Part shown: positions 8,814 to 16,139 of the stretch, in pieces
Numbering within the stretch: the stretch's first letter is position 1
Layout: the number at the start of each line of letters is the position of its first letter
DNA from: SFWF01 sp045638145
GTDB lineage: Bacteria > Bacillota > Clostridia > Oscillospirales > Acutalibacteraceae
DNA length: 64,000 nucleotides
NCBI GenBank assembly: GCA_045638145.1
Contig: JAZUAU010000004.1
Location: forward strand, 1 to 64,000
Reading direction: 5' to 3'
Program-made: the position numbers and the translations under genes
The notes under the pieces: generated by a model
Told to the model about the DNA's origin: nothing
Databases searched by the model: none
What the model saw: the letters and a program-made list of their open reading frames with translations, nothing else

Positions 8814-8908
8814 TTGATCATAAGGTGATCTCATCAGAGTTAGCCAATTTCATTCCCTTTTTTAACAGGGCACACCTTTATATTACTTAAAAAAATCACA
8901 AAAAATAC

Positions 8909-9134
8909 TTGACCTACGGGATAGTTTATGTTATAATCATTCTACCTCTGTAGGTTCTTTTTTTTTGCAAAGAATCCGGTTCAAAGCGAAGATAACAAGA
9001 TGCAGTATGTGTTTTTCCCAACATTTCAATATGTGGTGGGTTTCTGTATTTTGCCTTCGTCTGAGGGAGGCCAAGGCTTTTCGGGCGACAAACCGAAAAA
9101 CTAAAAATATTTCCGTAAAACGGGGGGTGCCGTC
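8909..9134 (+). promoter_or_regulatory. promoter and long leader of the rpmG-secE-nusG-rplK-rplA operon
   Basis: Promoter TTGACC-17 bp-TATAAT (8909-8937) is followed almost at once by a small hairpin ACCT/AGGT with loop CTGT and a run of T residues (about 8942-8966), an attenuator-like arrangement at the very start of the transcript. The remaining ~165 nt before rpmG contain no ORF I can support; the SD for rpmG is GGGGGGTG. Confidence 0.55.
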
Positions 9135-9284
9135 ATGAGAGTTAAAATCACACTCGCTTGCACAGAGTGCAAACAGCGCAACTACAACACAATGAAAAAC
9201 AAGAAGAATGACCCTGACAGACTTGAAATGAATAAGTACTGCAGGTTCTGCAAAAAACACACAGTTCACAAGGAAACAAAGTAA
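9135..9284 (+). CDS. rpmG: 50S ribosomal protein L33
   Basis: A 49-residue product, MRVKITLACTECKQRNY at the start and FCKKHTVHKETK at the end. Two CxxC pairs (CTEC and CRFC) form the zinc ribbon, so this is the zinc-binding form of L33. It is the first gene of the rpmG-secE-nusG-rplK-rplA cluster, the usual Firmicute order; the tRNA-Trp often found here is absent. The SD of secE overlaps its stop codon. Confidence 0.95.
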   Translation: MRVKITLACTECKQRNYNTMKNKKNDPDRLEMNKYCRFCKKHTVHKETK

Positions 9285-9296
9285 GGAGGATGTAAA

Positions 9297-9968
9297 ATGA
9301 AAGCTATAAATAAGGCTTGTCAGATTCTGGCTATCATCCTCGCGGTAGCAGCACTTGCACTCTTCTTTGTAGTGCCCTTTGTTACTATCGTAACAGCAGA
9401 CGGAGACCTTTCTCTCGTTGCAGCCGAGCTTGCTTTCGGCGGTAAGGTTTGGAAATCGTCTCACATTATGTTCTGCTTCTTCTTAACAGTTTTCTCCGCA
9501 CTTTTTGCTGCTCTTACCTTCAAGATGAAGGGTATGAGATATGCCGCTCCCGTAGTGGCTGCAGTAGATGCAGTTTATATGCTTGTCATCTATCTTAAGG
9601 GGCTCAAGATGCCTGAGCGTTTCATCGAAATCAGACCTCTTGACAGAATTTCCACAACACCTACTTGGGTTGCCCTCGGAATTTCGCTCGTTATGTTTGC
9701 AGCATTTGCTTTTGGTGTAGCACATCTTTTCGTTGATGATTATATTGAGGTTAGCGAATCAAAGGGTAAGCGTACTATTCTGCGCAGATTCATTCAGTTC
9801 CTTCGCGATTATAAGAGTGAGGTTAAGAAGATTACCTGGCCGACCCTTCGCGATGTTGTGAAGAACACCATTGTTGTTCTTGTAATCAGCGCACTTGTCG
9901 GAGCATTTATCTGGCTTGTGGATTGGGGACTCGGTTCACTGATGGAAGCCATCAGTAAAATAGCCTAA
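9297..9968 (+). CDS. secE: SecE with a four-helix N-terminal membrane extension
   Basis: The last 60 residues are canonical SecE, the essential clamp subunit of the SecYEG translocon: amphipathic helix FIQFLRDYKSEVKKITWP (about 165-182), then one transmembrane helix (190-212). The first 160 residues are extra: hydrophobic segments at about 8-32, 54-76, 82-101 and 123-146, with a charged linker to 164. Bacterial SecE is normally 60-70 residues with one helix (three in enterobacteria), so 223 residues with five helices is unusual. The frame is uninterrupted, the start has a strong SD (TAAGGAGGA) and position between rpmG and nusG is canonical, arguing against an assembly artefact. The role of the extension is unknown. 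Confidence 0.9.
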   Translation: MKAINKACQILAIILAVAALALFFVVPFVTIVTADGDLSLVAAELAFGGKVWKSSHIMFCFFLTVFSALFAALTFKMKGMRYAAPVVAAVDAVYMLVIYLKGLKMPERFIEIRPLDRISTTPTWVALGISLVMFAAFAFGVAHLFVDDYIEVSESKGKRTILRRFIQFLRDYKSEVKKITWPTLRDVVKNTIVVLVISALVGAFIWLVDWGLGSLMEAISKIA

Positions 9969-9984
9969 TTTGCGGAGGCAGGAT

Positions 9985-10515
9985 ATGTCAGGAACAAATG
10001 AAGCAAGATGGTATGTAGTTCATACCTATTCAGGCTACGAAAACAAGGTCGCTTCGGACCTTGAAAAAAAGGTAAAGAATCAGAAGATGCAGGATCTTAT
10101 CATTGATATCAGGATTCCTACAGAAACTGTTACCGAAATTAAAGACAACGGAACAACTAAGGAATATGAGAGGAAGATTTTTCCCGGATATGTCATGGTA
10201 AAGATGATAGTAACCGATGATTCCTGGTACGTTGTACGTAACATTCACGGTGTTACCGGATTTGTCGGTCCGGGATCAAAGCCGGTGCCGCTTACCGATG
10301 AGGAGGTTGCATCAATCGGCGTTGAGAAGCACAGCGTTGAGGTTGGATATAAGGTTGGCGATATGGTTAACATTATTGACGGACCTCTCAGCGGCTACAG
10401 CGCGACTGTTACAGCTGTTGACACAGACGCAGGAAGCGTTAATGTTAACATTTCTATGTTCGGCAGAGAAACTCCTGTTGAACTCTTACTCGATCAGATA
10501 GCAAAGGCTGACTGA
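9985..10515 (+). CDS. nusG: transcription termination/antitermination protein NusG
   Basis: Binds RNA polymerase and couples transcription with translation. The NGN domain occupies the first ~110 residues (RWYVVHTYSGYENKVASDLE, FPGYVMVKM, GVTGFVG) and a KOW domain the last 55 (GDMVNIIDGPLSGYSATV). I choose ATG 9985 behind GGAGGCAGGAT; an upstream TTG at 9970 would place the SD inside the gene. The product of 176 residues is normal length. It lies 16 bp after secE in the same operon. Confidence 0.96.
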   Translation: MSGTNEARWYVVHTYSGYENKVASDLEKKVKNQKMQDLIIDIRIPTETVTEIKDNGTTKEYERKIFPGYVMVKMIVTDDSWYVVRNIHGVTGFVGPGSKPVPLTDEEVASIGVEKHSVEVGYKVGDMVNIIDGPLSGYSATVTAVDTDAGSVNVNISMFGRETPVELLLDQIAKAD

Positions 10516-10662
10516 TTAACTTTAGTAATATGCAGAAAATCTGCTTTATTACCTGCGGCGTTTTGCCGCCGACGCTAACAGCGTCACGGTGGGAGGAGCG
10601 GGTATCAGACCGTTCCGCCAAGTGTAAAAACACTGTTACCACGAATATTGGAGGTGCAAAAA
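10516..10662 (+). promoter_or_regulatory. structured leader before rplK
   Basis: Three consecutive hairpins (GCAG/CTGC at 10532-10544, GCGGC/GCCGC at 10555-10569, GACGCT/AGCGTC at 10571-10585) are followed by GTGGGAGG (10589-10596) and ACCAC (10638-10642), which can pair. The same GTGGGAGG...ACCAC pair occurs in front of rplA. This resembles ribosomal-protein feedback sites in the L11 operon; the binding protein is inferred, not shown. Confidence 0.5.
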
Positions 10663-11088
10663 ATGGCTCAGAAAATTATTGGTTACATCAAACTGCAGAT
10701 TCCGGCCGGCAAAGCCACTCCGGCTCCCCCGGTTGGTCCGGCACTGGGACAGCACGGCGTCAACATTATGGCGTTCACTAAGGAATTCAATGAACGTACT
10801 AAGAATGACGTAGGTCTCATCATTCCGGTAGTAATTACCGTATATGCAGACCATTCGTTCAGTTTCATCACCAAGACCCCCCCTGCAGCAGTCCTCATTA
10901 AGAAGGCCTGCGGCATCGAGAGCGGTTCTGGCGTACCGAACAAGAACAAGGTTGCAAAGATCACCAGTGAGCAGGTTAAGAAGATCGCCGAGCAGAAGAT
11001 GCCCGACCTTAATGCAGCAAGCGTTGAAGCAGCTATGTCTATGATAGCTGGTACCGCACGCAGCATGGGCATTGAAGTCGTCGACTAA
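10663..11088 (+). CDS. rplK: 50S ribosomal protein L11
   Basis: Binds the GTPase-associated region of 23S rRNA with the L10-L7/L12 stalk. N-terminal domain YIKLQIPAGKATPAPPVGPA and GVNIMAFTKEFN, C-terminal domain KTPPAAVLIKKACGIESGSG are textbook. Length is 141 residues starting at ATG 10663 (SD GGAGGTG at 10650). An upstream in-frame TTG at 10648 overlaps the SD and is rejected. Co-transcribed with rplA after a short leader. Confidence 0.97.
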   Translation: MAQKIIGYIKLQIPAGKATPAPPVGPALGQHGVNIMAFTKEFNERTKNDVGLIIPVVITVYADHSFSFITKTPPAAVLIKKACGIESGSGVPNKNKVAKITSEQVKKIAEQKMPDLNAASVEAAMSMIAGTARSMGIEVVD

Positions 11089-11147
11089 TTGGCTCTCTCG
11101 TGGGAGGAAAATTCCGATTTAACCACTTTTAGGGAGGATATGTATTA
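11089..11147 (+). promoter_or_regulatory. L1-site-like motif before rplA
   Basis: GTGGGAGG at 11100-11107 and ACCAC at 11122-11126 bracket a short AT-rich loop, repeating the motif seen before rplK. L1 is known to regulate its operon through an mRNA mimic of its rRNA site, so this is a plausible feedback site; assignment is inference. Confidence 0.45.
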
Positions 11148-11843
11148 ATGAAACACGGAAAAAAGTATAACGAAAGCGTAAAGCTTATTGAAACAGGAAA
11201 GCTTTACGATCTCGGCGATGCTTGCGAGCTTGCTGTTAAGAGCGCAACCGCAAAGTTCGACGAGACTGTAGAAATTCACGTTCGTTTGGGTGTTGACTCT
11301 CGTCATGCTGACCAGCAGGTTAGAGGCGCTGTAGTTCTTCCCAACGGAACAGGTAAAAAGGTAAGAACCCTCGTTCTTGCTAAGGGTGACAAGGCAAAGG
11401 CTGCTGAAGAGGCAGGCTCTGAATATGTAGGTGCAGAGGAGCTCGTTGCAAAGATTGCTAACGAGGGCTGGATCGATTACGACGTTGTTATCGCTACCCC
11501 CGACATGATGGGTCAGGTAGGACGTCTTGGTAAGATCCTCGGACCTCGTGGACTTATGCCTACTCCTAAGGCTGGTACCGTAACTCCCGACGTTGCTAAG
11601 GCTGTTGCTGAAGCAAAGGCCGGTAAGATTGAGTACCGTCTTGATAAGACCAACATTATCCACTGCCCCGTAGGAAAGGCTTCCTTCGGCAAGGATAAGC
11701 TCGTTGAGAATATCGATACCCTTATGACCGCTATTGCAAAGGCAAAGCCTGCTGCTGCAAAGGGTCAGTATATCAAGTCCTGCGTTATCGCTACTACTAT
11801 GGGACCTGGTATAAAGGTTGCTACCAGCAAATATGGCAACTAA
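11148..11843 (+). CDS. rplA: 50S ribosomal protein L1
   Basis: Forms the mobile L1 stalk of the large subunit near the E site. The 231-residue product has VDSRHADQQVRGAVVLPNGTG, the signature GRLGKILGPRGLMPTPKAGT and the C-terminal KGQYIKSC region. SD AGGGAGGAT precedes ATG 11148. It closes the rpmG-secE-nusG-rplK-rplA unit; rplJ has its own promoter after a palindromic intergenic element. Confidence 0.97.
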   Translation: MKHGKKYNESVKLIETGKLYDLGDACELAVKSATAKFDETVEIHVRLGVDSRHADQQVRGAVVLPNGTGKKVRTLVLAKGDKAKAAEEAGSEYVGAEELVAKIANEGWIDYDVVIATPDMMGQVGRLGKILGPRGLMPTPKAGTVTPDVAKAVAEAKAGKIEYRLDKTNIIHCPVGKASFGKDKLVENIDTLMTAIAKAKPAAAKGQYIKSCVIATTMGPGIKVATSKYGN

Positions 11844-11849
11844 TTTGTG

Positions 11850-11937
11850 GAAATTTTAGTTTATACGGTGTCGCTGACACACGGCATGCATCTGTATGCT
11901 ATGCTCGGTGTCGCTCCTTGTCTAAACAAAAAATTTT
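11850..11937. repeat. 88-bp near-palindromic element between rplA and rplJ
   Basis: Ends are near-inverted repeats (AAATTTTAGTTTATAC against the complement of GTCTAAACAAAAAATTT). Inside are hairpins GTGTC/GACAC and CATGCAT/ATGCTATG, plus a direct repeat CGGTGTCGCT at 11866 and 11906. It may act as the rplA terminator, but its structure is more like a small MITE-type insert. Confidence 0.5.
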
Positions 11938-11966
11938 AACCAAATGAAATTCAATTTATTTTTTAC

Positions 11967-12143
11967 TTGACATCACAGTTTATCTGTGTTATTATGTCAT
12001 AGCCGAAGACAGTAGGTCGCGTTAGCGATAAGTTATGAACGCCTACCGAGGTTCTAAACAAACTCTTTTAGTGTGTTTATGCCTGTCCTCTATTGTCTTC
12101 GGGGGACAGGTTTATTTTTTCCAAATTTTCGGAGGTGAAAATT
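11967..12143 (+). promoter_or_regulatory. rplJ promoter and L10 leader with attenuator
   Basis: Promoter TTGACA-17 bp-TATTAT (11967-11995). The transcript leader carries the features of the ribosomal protein L10 autoregulatory leader: a stem built on GTAGG/CCTAC, a conserved GAGGTTCTAAAC segment, and a final hairpin CCTGTCC/GGACAGG followed by TTTATTTTTT (12081-12120) just before the rplJ SD. Excess L10-L7/L12 is known to bind such leaders and repress the operon. Confidence 0.75.
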
Positions 12144-12653
12144 ATGCCGACCGCAAAGGTCCTTGAAGCTAAGCAGGCAATCGTTGCTGAGCTTTCTGAC
12201 AAGCTTTCAAATTCCGTTGCCGGAGTTCTCGTTGATTATTCCGGTACCTCCGTTGCCGACGATACCGTTCTCCGTAAGGAGCTTCGTGAGGCAGGAGTTG
12301 ACTACGCAGTAGTCAAGAACACTCTTATCAAGCGTGCAATCGCAGGCACCGAGCTCGAAGGAATGGGCTCTGTTCTCGAAGGCACCACCGCAATCGCAAT
12401 CTCTAAGGACGACCATGTTGCAGCAGCAAGAATCCTCAAGAAGTTCGCAGATTCTCATGAGAATTTCAAAATCAAGGCTGGTTACCTCGATGGTAAGGCT
12501 ATTGATGTTGAAGTTGTTGAGTCTCTCGCAAAGCTTCCCACCAGAGACGTTCTTCTCGCAACCGTTCTCGGTGCATTCCAGGCACCTATGGCATCCTTCG
12601 CTCGTGCCGTACAGGCAATCGTTGATAAAAACGGCGAAGCTGCAGCTGAATAA
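12144..12653 (+). CDS. rplJ: 50S ribosomal protein L10
   Basis: Base of the ribosomal stalk that carries L7/L12 dimers. The 169-residue product has the globular L10 domain (VLVDYSGTSVADDTVLRKEL, VVKNTLIKRA) and a C-terminal helix for L12 dimers (PMASFARAVQAI). ATG 12144 has SD GGAGGTGA; the longer frame from 12093 would run through the attenuator hairpin. Ends 55 bp before rplL, with which it forms an operon under L10-leader control. Confidence 0.96.
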   Translation: MPTAKVLEAKQAIVAELSDKLSNSVAGVLVDYSGTSVADDTVLRKELREAGVDYAVVKNTLIKRAIAGTELEGMGSVLEGTTAIAISKDDHVAAARILKKFADSHENFKIKAGYLDGKAIDVEVVESLAKLPTRDVLLATVLGAFQAPMASFARAVQAIVDKNGEAAAE

Positions 12654-12708
12654 TCAGCAAAAAAATTAAATAAAACTAAAATTAAAACAATTATTGGAGG
12701 AAATTACA

Positions 12709-13086
12709 ATGGCATCTGAGAAAGTAACAGCTATCATTGAAGAACTTAAGGTTCTTACCGTTCTTGAGCTTTCTGAGCTCGTAAAGGCAGTAGAAGAGGA
12801 GTTTGGCGTATCTGCAGCAGCTGCTGTAGCAGTAGCAGCTCCCGTAGCAGGCGGCCCAGCAGCAGCTGAAGAGAAGACTGAGTTTGACGTAGTTCTCGCA
12901 TCTGCAGGAGCAGAAAAGATTAAGGTTATCAAGGCAGTTCGTGAGATCACTGGTCTCGGACTTGCTGAGGCTAAGGCTCTTGTTGACGGCGCTCCCAAGA
13001 CCCTCAAGGAAGCAGTTTCTAAGGATGAAGCTGAGGCTATTAAGGCTAAGCTCGAAGAGGTTGGCGCAGGCGTTGAGCTTAAGTAA
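12709..13086 (+). CDS. rplL: 50S ribosomal protein L7/L12
   Basis: Multicopy stalk protein recruiting translation GTPases. The 125-residue product shows the N-terminal dimer domain (LTVLELSELVKAVEEEFGV), an Ala/Val-rich hinge and the C-terminal factor-binding domain (KIKVIKAVREITGLGLAEAK, VDGAPKTLKE). Start ATG 12709, SD TTGGAGGAA. A terminator follows; the rpoB and rpoC genes that often follow rplL in Firmicutes are not here. Confidence 0.97.
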   Translation: MASEKVTAIIEELKVLTVLELSELVKAVEEEFGVSAAAAVAVAAPVAGGPAAAEEKTEFDVVLASAGAEKIKVIKAVREITGLGLAEAKALVDGAPKTLKEAVSKDEAEAIKAKLEEVGAGVELK

Positions 13087-13109
13087 TTTAGATTACTATA
13101 AGTCTTTTA

Positions 13110-13138
13110 AAAGAGGCCCGAACAGGGTCTCTTTTTTT
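13110..13138 (+). terminator. rplJ-rplL terminator
   Basis: Stem AGAGGCCC/GGGTCTCT (one bulge) with loop GAACA and seven T residues. The following 200 bp up to the next promoter hold no gene I can support. Confidence 0.8.
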
Positions 13139-13269
13139 GCAATATTCGGCTCGACTTCGGAACAATATAATTTCGTTACGAATTTAATACTGGAAAAAAG
13201 TCTTACTCGTTTCCCGTTTTCCCTTTGCTTAAAATCGCTTGAAAGATTCAAGCGGCTTTCTTATTGCGC

Positions 13270-13368
13270 GGATATTGCAAATCGGCGTTAAACCTGCAAT
13301 ATTGTACTGAAATCTATCGAAAATATCTGGCTTTGGATATTGCAATCTAAATCATAGTGTATTATAAT
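13270..13368 (+). promoter_or_regulatory. promoter for the NagA-like gene with a duplicated GGATATTGCAA site
   Basis: TTGCAA-17 bp-TATAAT at 13340-13368. GGATATTGCAA occurs at 13270-13280 and again at 13335-13345, the second overlapping the -35 box, which suggests an operator for a repressor or activator of this unit. The regulator is unknown. Confidence 0.5.
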
Positions 13369-13406
13369 TAATGTGTATACTTGTGTTCCTTAAAGGAGGA
13401 AGCGTA

Positions 13407-14558
13407 ATGAAATTTACACTTATTAAAAATGCTAATATCGTTCTTGAGCGCGGTATTATTTACGGTGGTGAGTTGCTCGTAAAGGATAATAGAATTGCTG
13501 ATTATGCGAGAGCGGGGGAGATCGATCTTCCCGAAGCTTATGAAACCATTGATGCAGGTGGCGCATATGTCGGACCTGGCTTTGTTGACATTCATGTACA
13601 TGATGGAGGCGATTATTCTACTAGCTTCGATACTGCAAAGGCGGCAGAATTTCATTTGAAGCATGGCACAACAAGTCTTCTTGCAACACCCTTTTATTCG
13701 ATGAATTTCGATACAATTATCGCAGCAGTGCGCGCATTAAAGGAAAATATAAAGAATGCACCAACAATTAAAGGAATTTATTTTGAAGGTCCTTATATGA
13801 ACCCGAACTACGGCGCAAATGCGATTAAGAATCCTTGGCGTCACGGAGTAGTTGTCGAAGAATACAAGGCTCTTGTGGATGAGGCAGGCTCTCTTGCAAC
13901 TGTTTGGGCAATCGCACCTGAGGTGGAAAATGTTGACGAGTTTATGGAGTATTGCCGCAAGGTTAATCCAAAAACTATATTTGCAATTGGTCATACCGAA
14001 GCTACGCCCGACGAGATTCGCGCACTTTCCCGTTTCGAGCCCAGAATTCAGACCCACACAATGTGTGCAACTGGCAGAAAGACCGGTAGAGGCAGGGGCA
14101 CTCGTAACTACGGTCCCGATGAATATTGTTGGCAGAATAATGATATCTACTGCGAGCTTATAAGCGACTCTTATTGTCTCCACGTAAGCTCTGATATGCA
14201 GCAGCTTCTTATACATACAAAGGGTGTAGACAGGGTTGTGCTTATAACCGACCATTGTATCGATGTAGGCGAGACCCCTGCAAAATATGCCCATATAACC
14301 GACCTCAGCTTCGACCCCAACGGCGGTCTTTCGGGAAGCCGACTCACTATGAATCAGGCTGCTCTCAATATTATGAGAAGCACCAGCTGCGGTATCTGCG
14401 AAGCATTTATAATGGCTTCCACCACCCCTGCAAGAGCCATCGGAATGGGTGCGGATTTTGGCAGCATCGAGCGTGGCAAGCTTGCCGACCTCGTGTTTGT
14501 TGACGATAAGTTTGTAGTTCAAAAGGTTATGCTTGGAGGAGAAATCTGCAAGTTTTAA
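13407..14558 (+). CDS. N-acetylglucosamine-6-phosphate deacetylase-like amidohydrolase
   Basis: TIM-barrel amidohydrolase of 383 residues. Metal site motifs are GFVDIHVHDGG (HxH), KGIYFEGPYMNP, AIGHTEATPDE and VLITDHCIDVGE. The order and spacing resemble NagA, which deacetylates GlcNAc-6-phosphate. However, the central segment RKTGRGRGTRNYGPDEYCW departs from the NagA substrate loop (HLFNAM), so the substrate may differ. ATG 13407 has SD AAAGGAGGA. It precedes a ceramidase-like gene on the same strand (206 bp gap), which hints at turnover of an N-acylated sugar or amino compound. I give no symbol because the substrate is uncertain. Confidence 0.7.
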   Translation: MKFTLIKNANIVLERGIIYGGELLVKDNRIADYARAGEIDLPEAYETIDAGGAYVGPGFVDIHVHDGGDYSTSFDTAKAAEFHLKHGTTSLLATPFYSMNFDTIIAAVRALKENIKNAPTIKGIYFEGPYMNPNYGANAIKNPWRHGVVVEEYKALVDEAGSLATVWAIAPEVENVDEFMEYCRKVNPKTIFAIGHTEATPDEIRALSRFEPRIQTHTMCATGRKTGRGRGTRNYGPDEYCWQNNDIYCELISDSYCLHVSSDMQQLLIHTKGVDRVVLITDHCIDVGETPAKYAHITDLSFDPNGGLSGSRLTMNQAALNIMRSTSCGICEAFIMASTTPARAIGMGADFGSIERGKLADLVFVDDKFVVQKVMLGGEICKF

Positions 14559-14764
14559 TGGGCACACCGATTTATCTTAAAAGTAGATTTGCAAGAACTA
14601 ATATTAAACTCGCCGCTTGCAAACGGCTCTTATGGTTATCGATGTGCAAAGAGTGTCTTTAGTAAGTAGAGCATGGCGCGTTAATCCAGAATATACTCCG
14701 GTTACCAACGATGGAATAATGTAGTGCAGTAAAAATATTTAAATGAACATAAGGAGAAATAAAT

Positions 14765-16123
14765 ATGAACAAACTAAACGTAGGCTTTTCTAAAGTAAAT
14801 ATAAATCCCCCCCTTGGAATCAGCATTGCAGGATATTATGTACCCCGTCATGCAAGGGGCTTTTTGGACGATACTAATATCAGCGGTATAGCTTTTGAAT
14901 GTGATGGTAAGAAGATAATCGTGCTGAGCGTAGATGTCTGTCTTCTGAAAACTCCTCATGCAAAGCTTTGTGCTGAGAAAATCGAAGAAGCAACAGGTGT
15001 TTCAAAGGATAATATCTTCATTTCCGCAACACACAGCCACACCGCGGCAGATATTGGCGCCACACTTGACGGCAGCAAAAACCCAGCTATTAATGAATAT
15101 ACACGCTTTGTAACCGGCCGAATGGTTGATGCCGCAGTTATGGCTCTTGCAGACCTTACACCTGCAAAAATGGGCTTTGCAACAGGCTGGGCTCCCGAAA
15201 GAGTGGCTTATATCCGCCGCTATCGTATGAAGGATGGCTCCACCTTTACCTGCCCGCCCATTAATGACCCCGACATCGTAGGACCCATCGGTGAGCTTGA
15301 TCAGAGAGTACATGTGCTCCGCTTCAGCCGTGAGGGCAAAGAGGATGTAGTTATAGTAAACTACGGTGTTCATGCAGATACTGTGAACGGAGAGCTTATT
15401 TCTGCCGACTGGCCGCATTGGATGTATAAGACACTTGACAAGGCACTCGACGGAGTAAAGTGTATCTTTATCGCAGGCGCTCAGGGCGACGTCGGCTCAA
15501 CAAACGTTCACCCCGCAGGCGGCGATATGAACGATACCGAAATCAGCTTTGATAACGAGATGAAGAGTCCCGGAATGGCCCGTTTCGTAGGCCGCGCCCT
15601 TGCAGGCACCGTTCTTCAGGTTTATGACAAGGTGGAGTATGTGGATGTTGACTCTATTGATATGATTCAGAAGACTGTAACTGTTCCTGCAAATGTGCCG
15701 GATCCTTCAGAATTACCCCTTGCACACAAGTATAAGGAGCTTCACGAACAGGGACGCGATGAAGAGATTCCTTTCAAGGCAATGCAACTTACGACCGTTG
15801 TTGCCGAGGCAATTCGTATGTGCGAACTTGAAAACGGACCATATGAGTTTAATCTCGGAATGTGCGGTATAAGACTTGGAAACGTTGCCCTTGTCGGCGT
15901 CCCAGGTGAGCCCTTTACCGAGGTTGGCGTAAAGATTAAGGACACCGAGGGCTTCGATATGATTATGCCCTGCGGTCTTGTTAATGGATACGAGGGATAT
16001 TTTCCTGTAAAGTCTGCCTTTGACGAGGGCGGCTATGAGGCTCGAACCTCTCGCTATAAGACGGGAGTTGCCGAGGCTGTTGTAGAGAACGGCAAGGAAA
16101 TCCTCGCACTTCTTAAAAAATAA
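14765..16123 (+). CDS. neutral/alkaline ceramidase N-terminal-like protein
   Basis: A 452-residue protein related to the neutral/alkaline non-lysosomal ceramidase N-terminal domain: GFSKVNINPPLGISIAGYY at the start, FISATHSHTAAD and VNYGVHADTV with the expected metal-binding histidines, and FIAGAQGDVGSTN. There is no signal peptide, so it is predicted cytoplasmic, unlike true secreted ceramidases. Many bacterial members have unknown substrates. SD AAGGAGAA precedes ATG 14765. It follows the NagA-like amidohydrolase and precedes sufC by 16 bp, so may be transcribed with the suf genes by read-through. Confidence 0.75.
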   Translation: MNKLNVGFSKVNINPPLGISIAGYYVPRHARGFLDDTNISGIAFECDGKKIIVLSVDVCLLKTPHAKLCAEKIEEATGVSKDNIFISATHSHTAADIGATLDGSKNPAINEYTRFVTGRMVDAAVMALADLTPAKMGFATGWAPERVAYIRRYRMKDGSTFTCPPINDPDIVGPIGELDQRVHVLRFSREGKEDVVIVNYGVHADTVNGELISADWPHWMYKTLDKALDGVKCIFIAGAQGDVGSTNVHPAGGDMNDTEISFDNEMKSPGMARFVGRALAGTVLQVYDKVEYVDVDSIDMIQKTVTVPANVPDPSELPLAHKYKELHEQGRDEEIPFKAMQLTTVVAEAIRMCELENGPYEFNLGMCGIRLGNVALVGVPGEPFTEVGVKIKDTEGFDMIMPCGLVNGYEGYFPVKSAFDEGGYEARTSRYKTGVAEAVVENGKEILALLKK

Positions 16124-16139
16124 TAATTGGAGATAATTG

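Noticed and set aside
8504..8821. Open frame on the minus strand through leader RNA copy 1 and the palindrome array
   Set aside because: It runs through a terminator and palindromes and shows no protein-like composition or SD.
8900..9134. tRNA-Trp gene between leader and nusG cluster
   Set aside because: Expected in many Firmicutes near secE, but no cloverleaf or T-loop sequence is visible here or elsewhere in the window.
9297..9968. SecE extension as a sequencing frameshift joining two genes
   Set aside because: There is a single continuous frame, an excellent SD at the 5' end and no internal SD/start before the SecE core.
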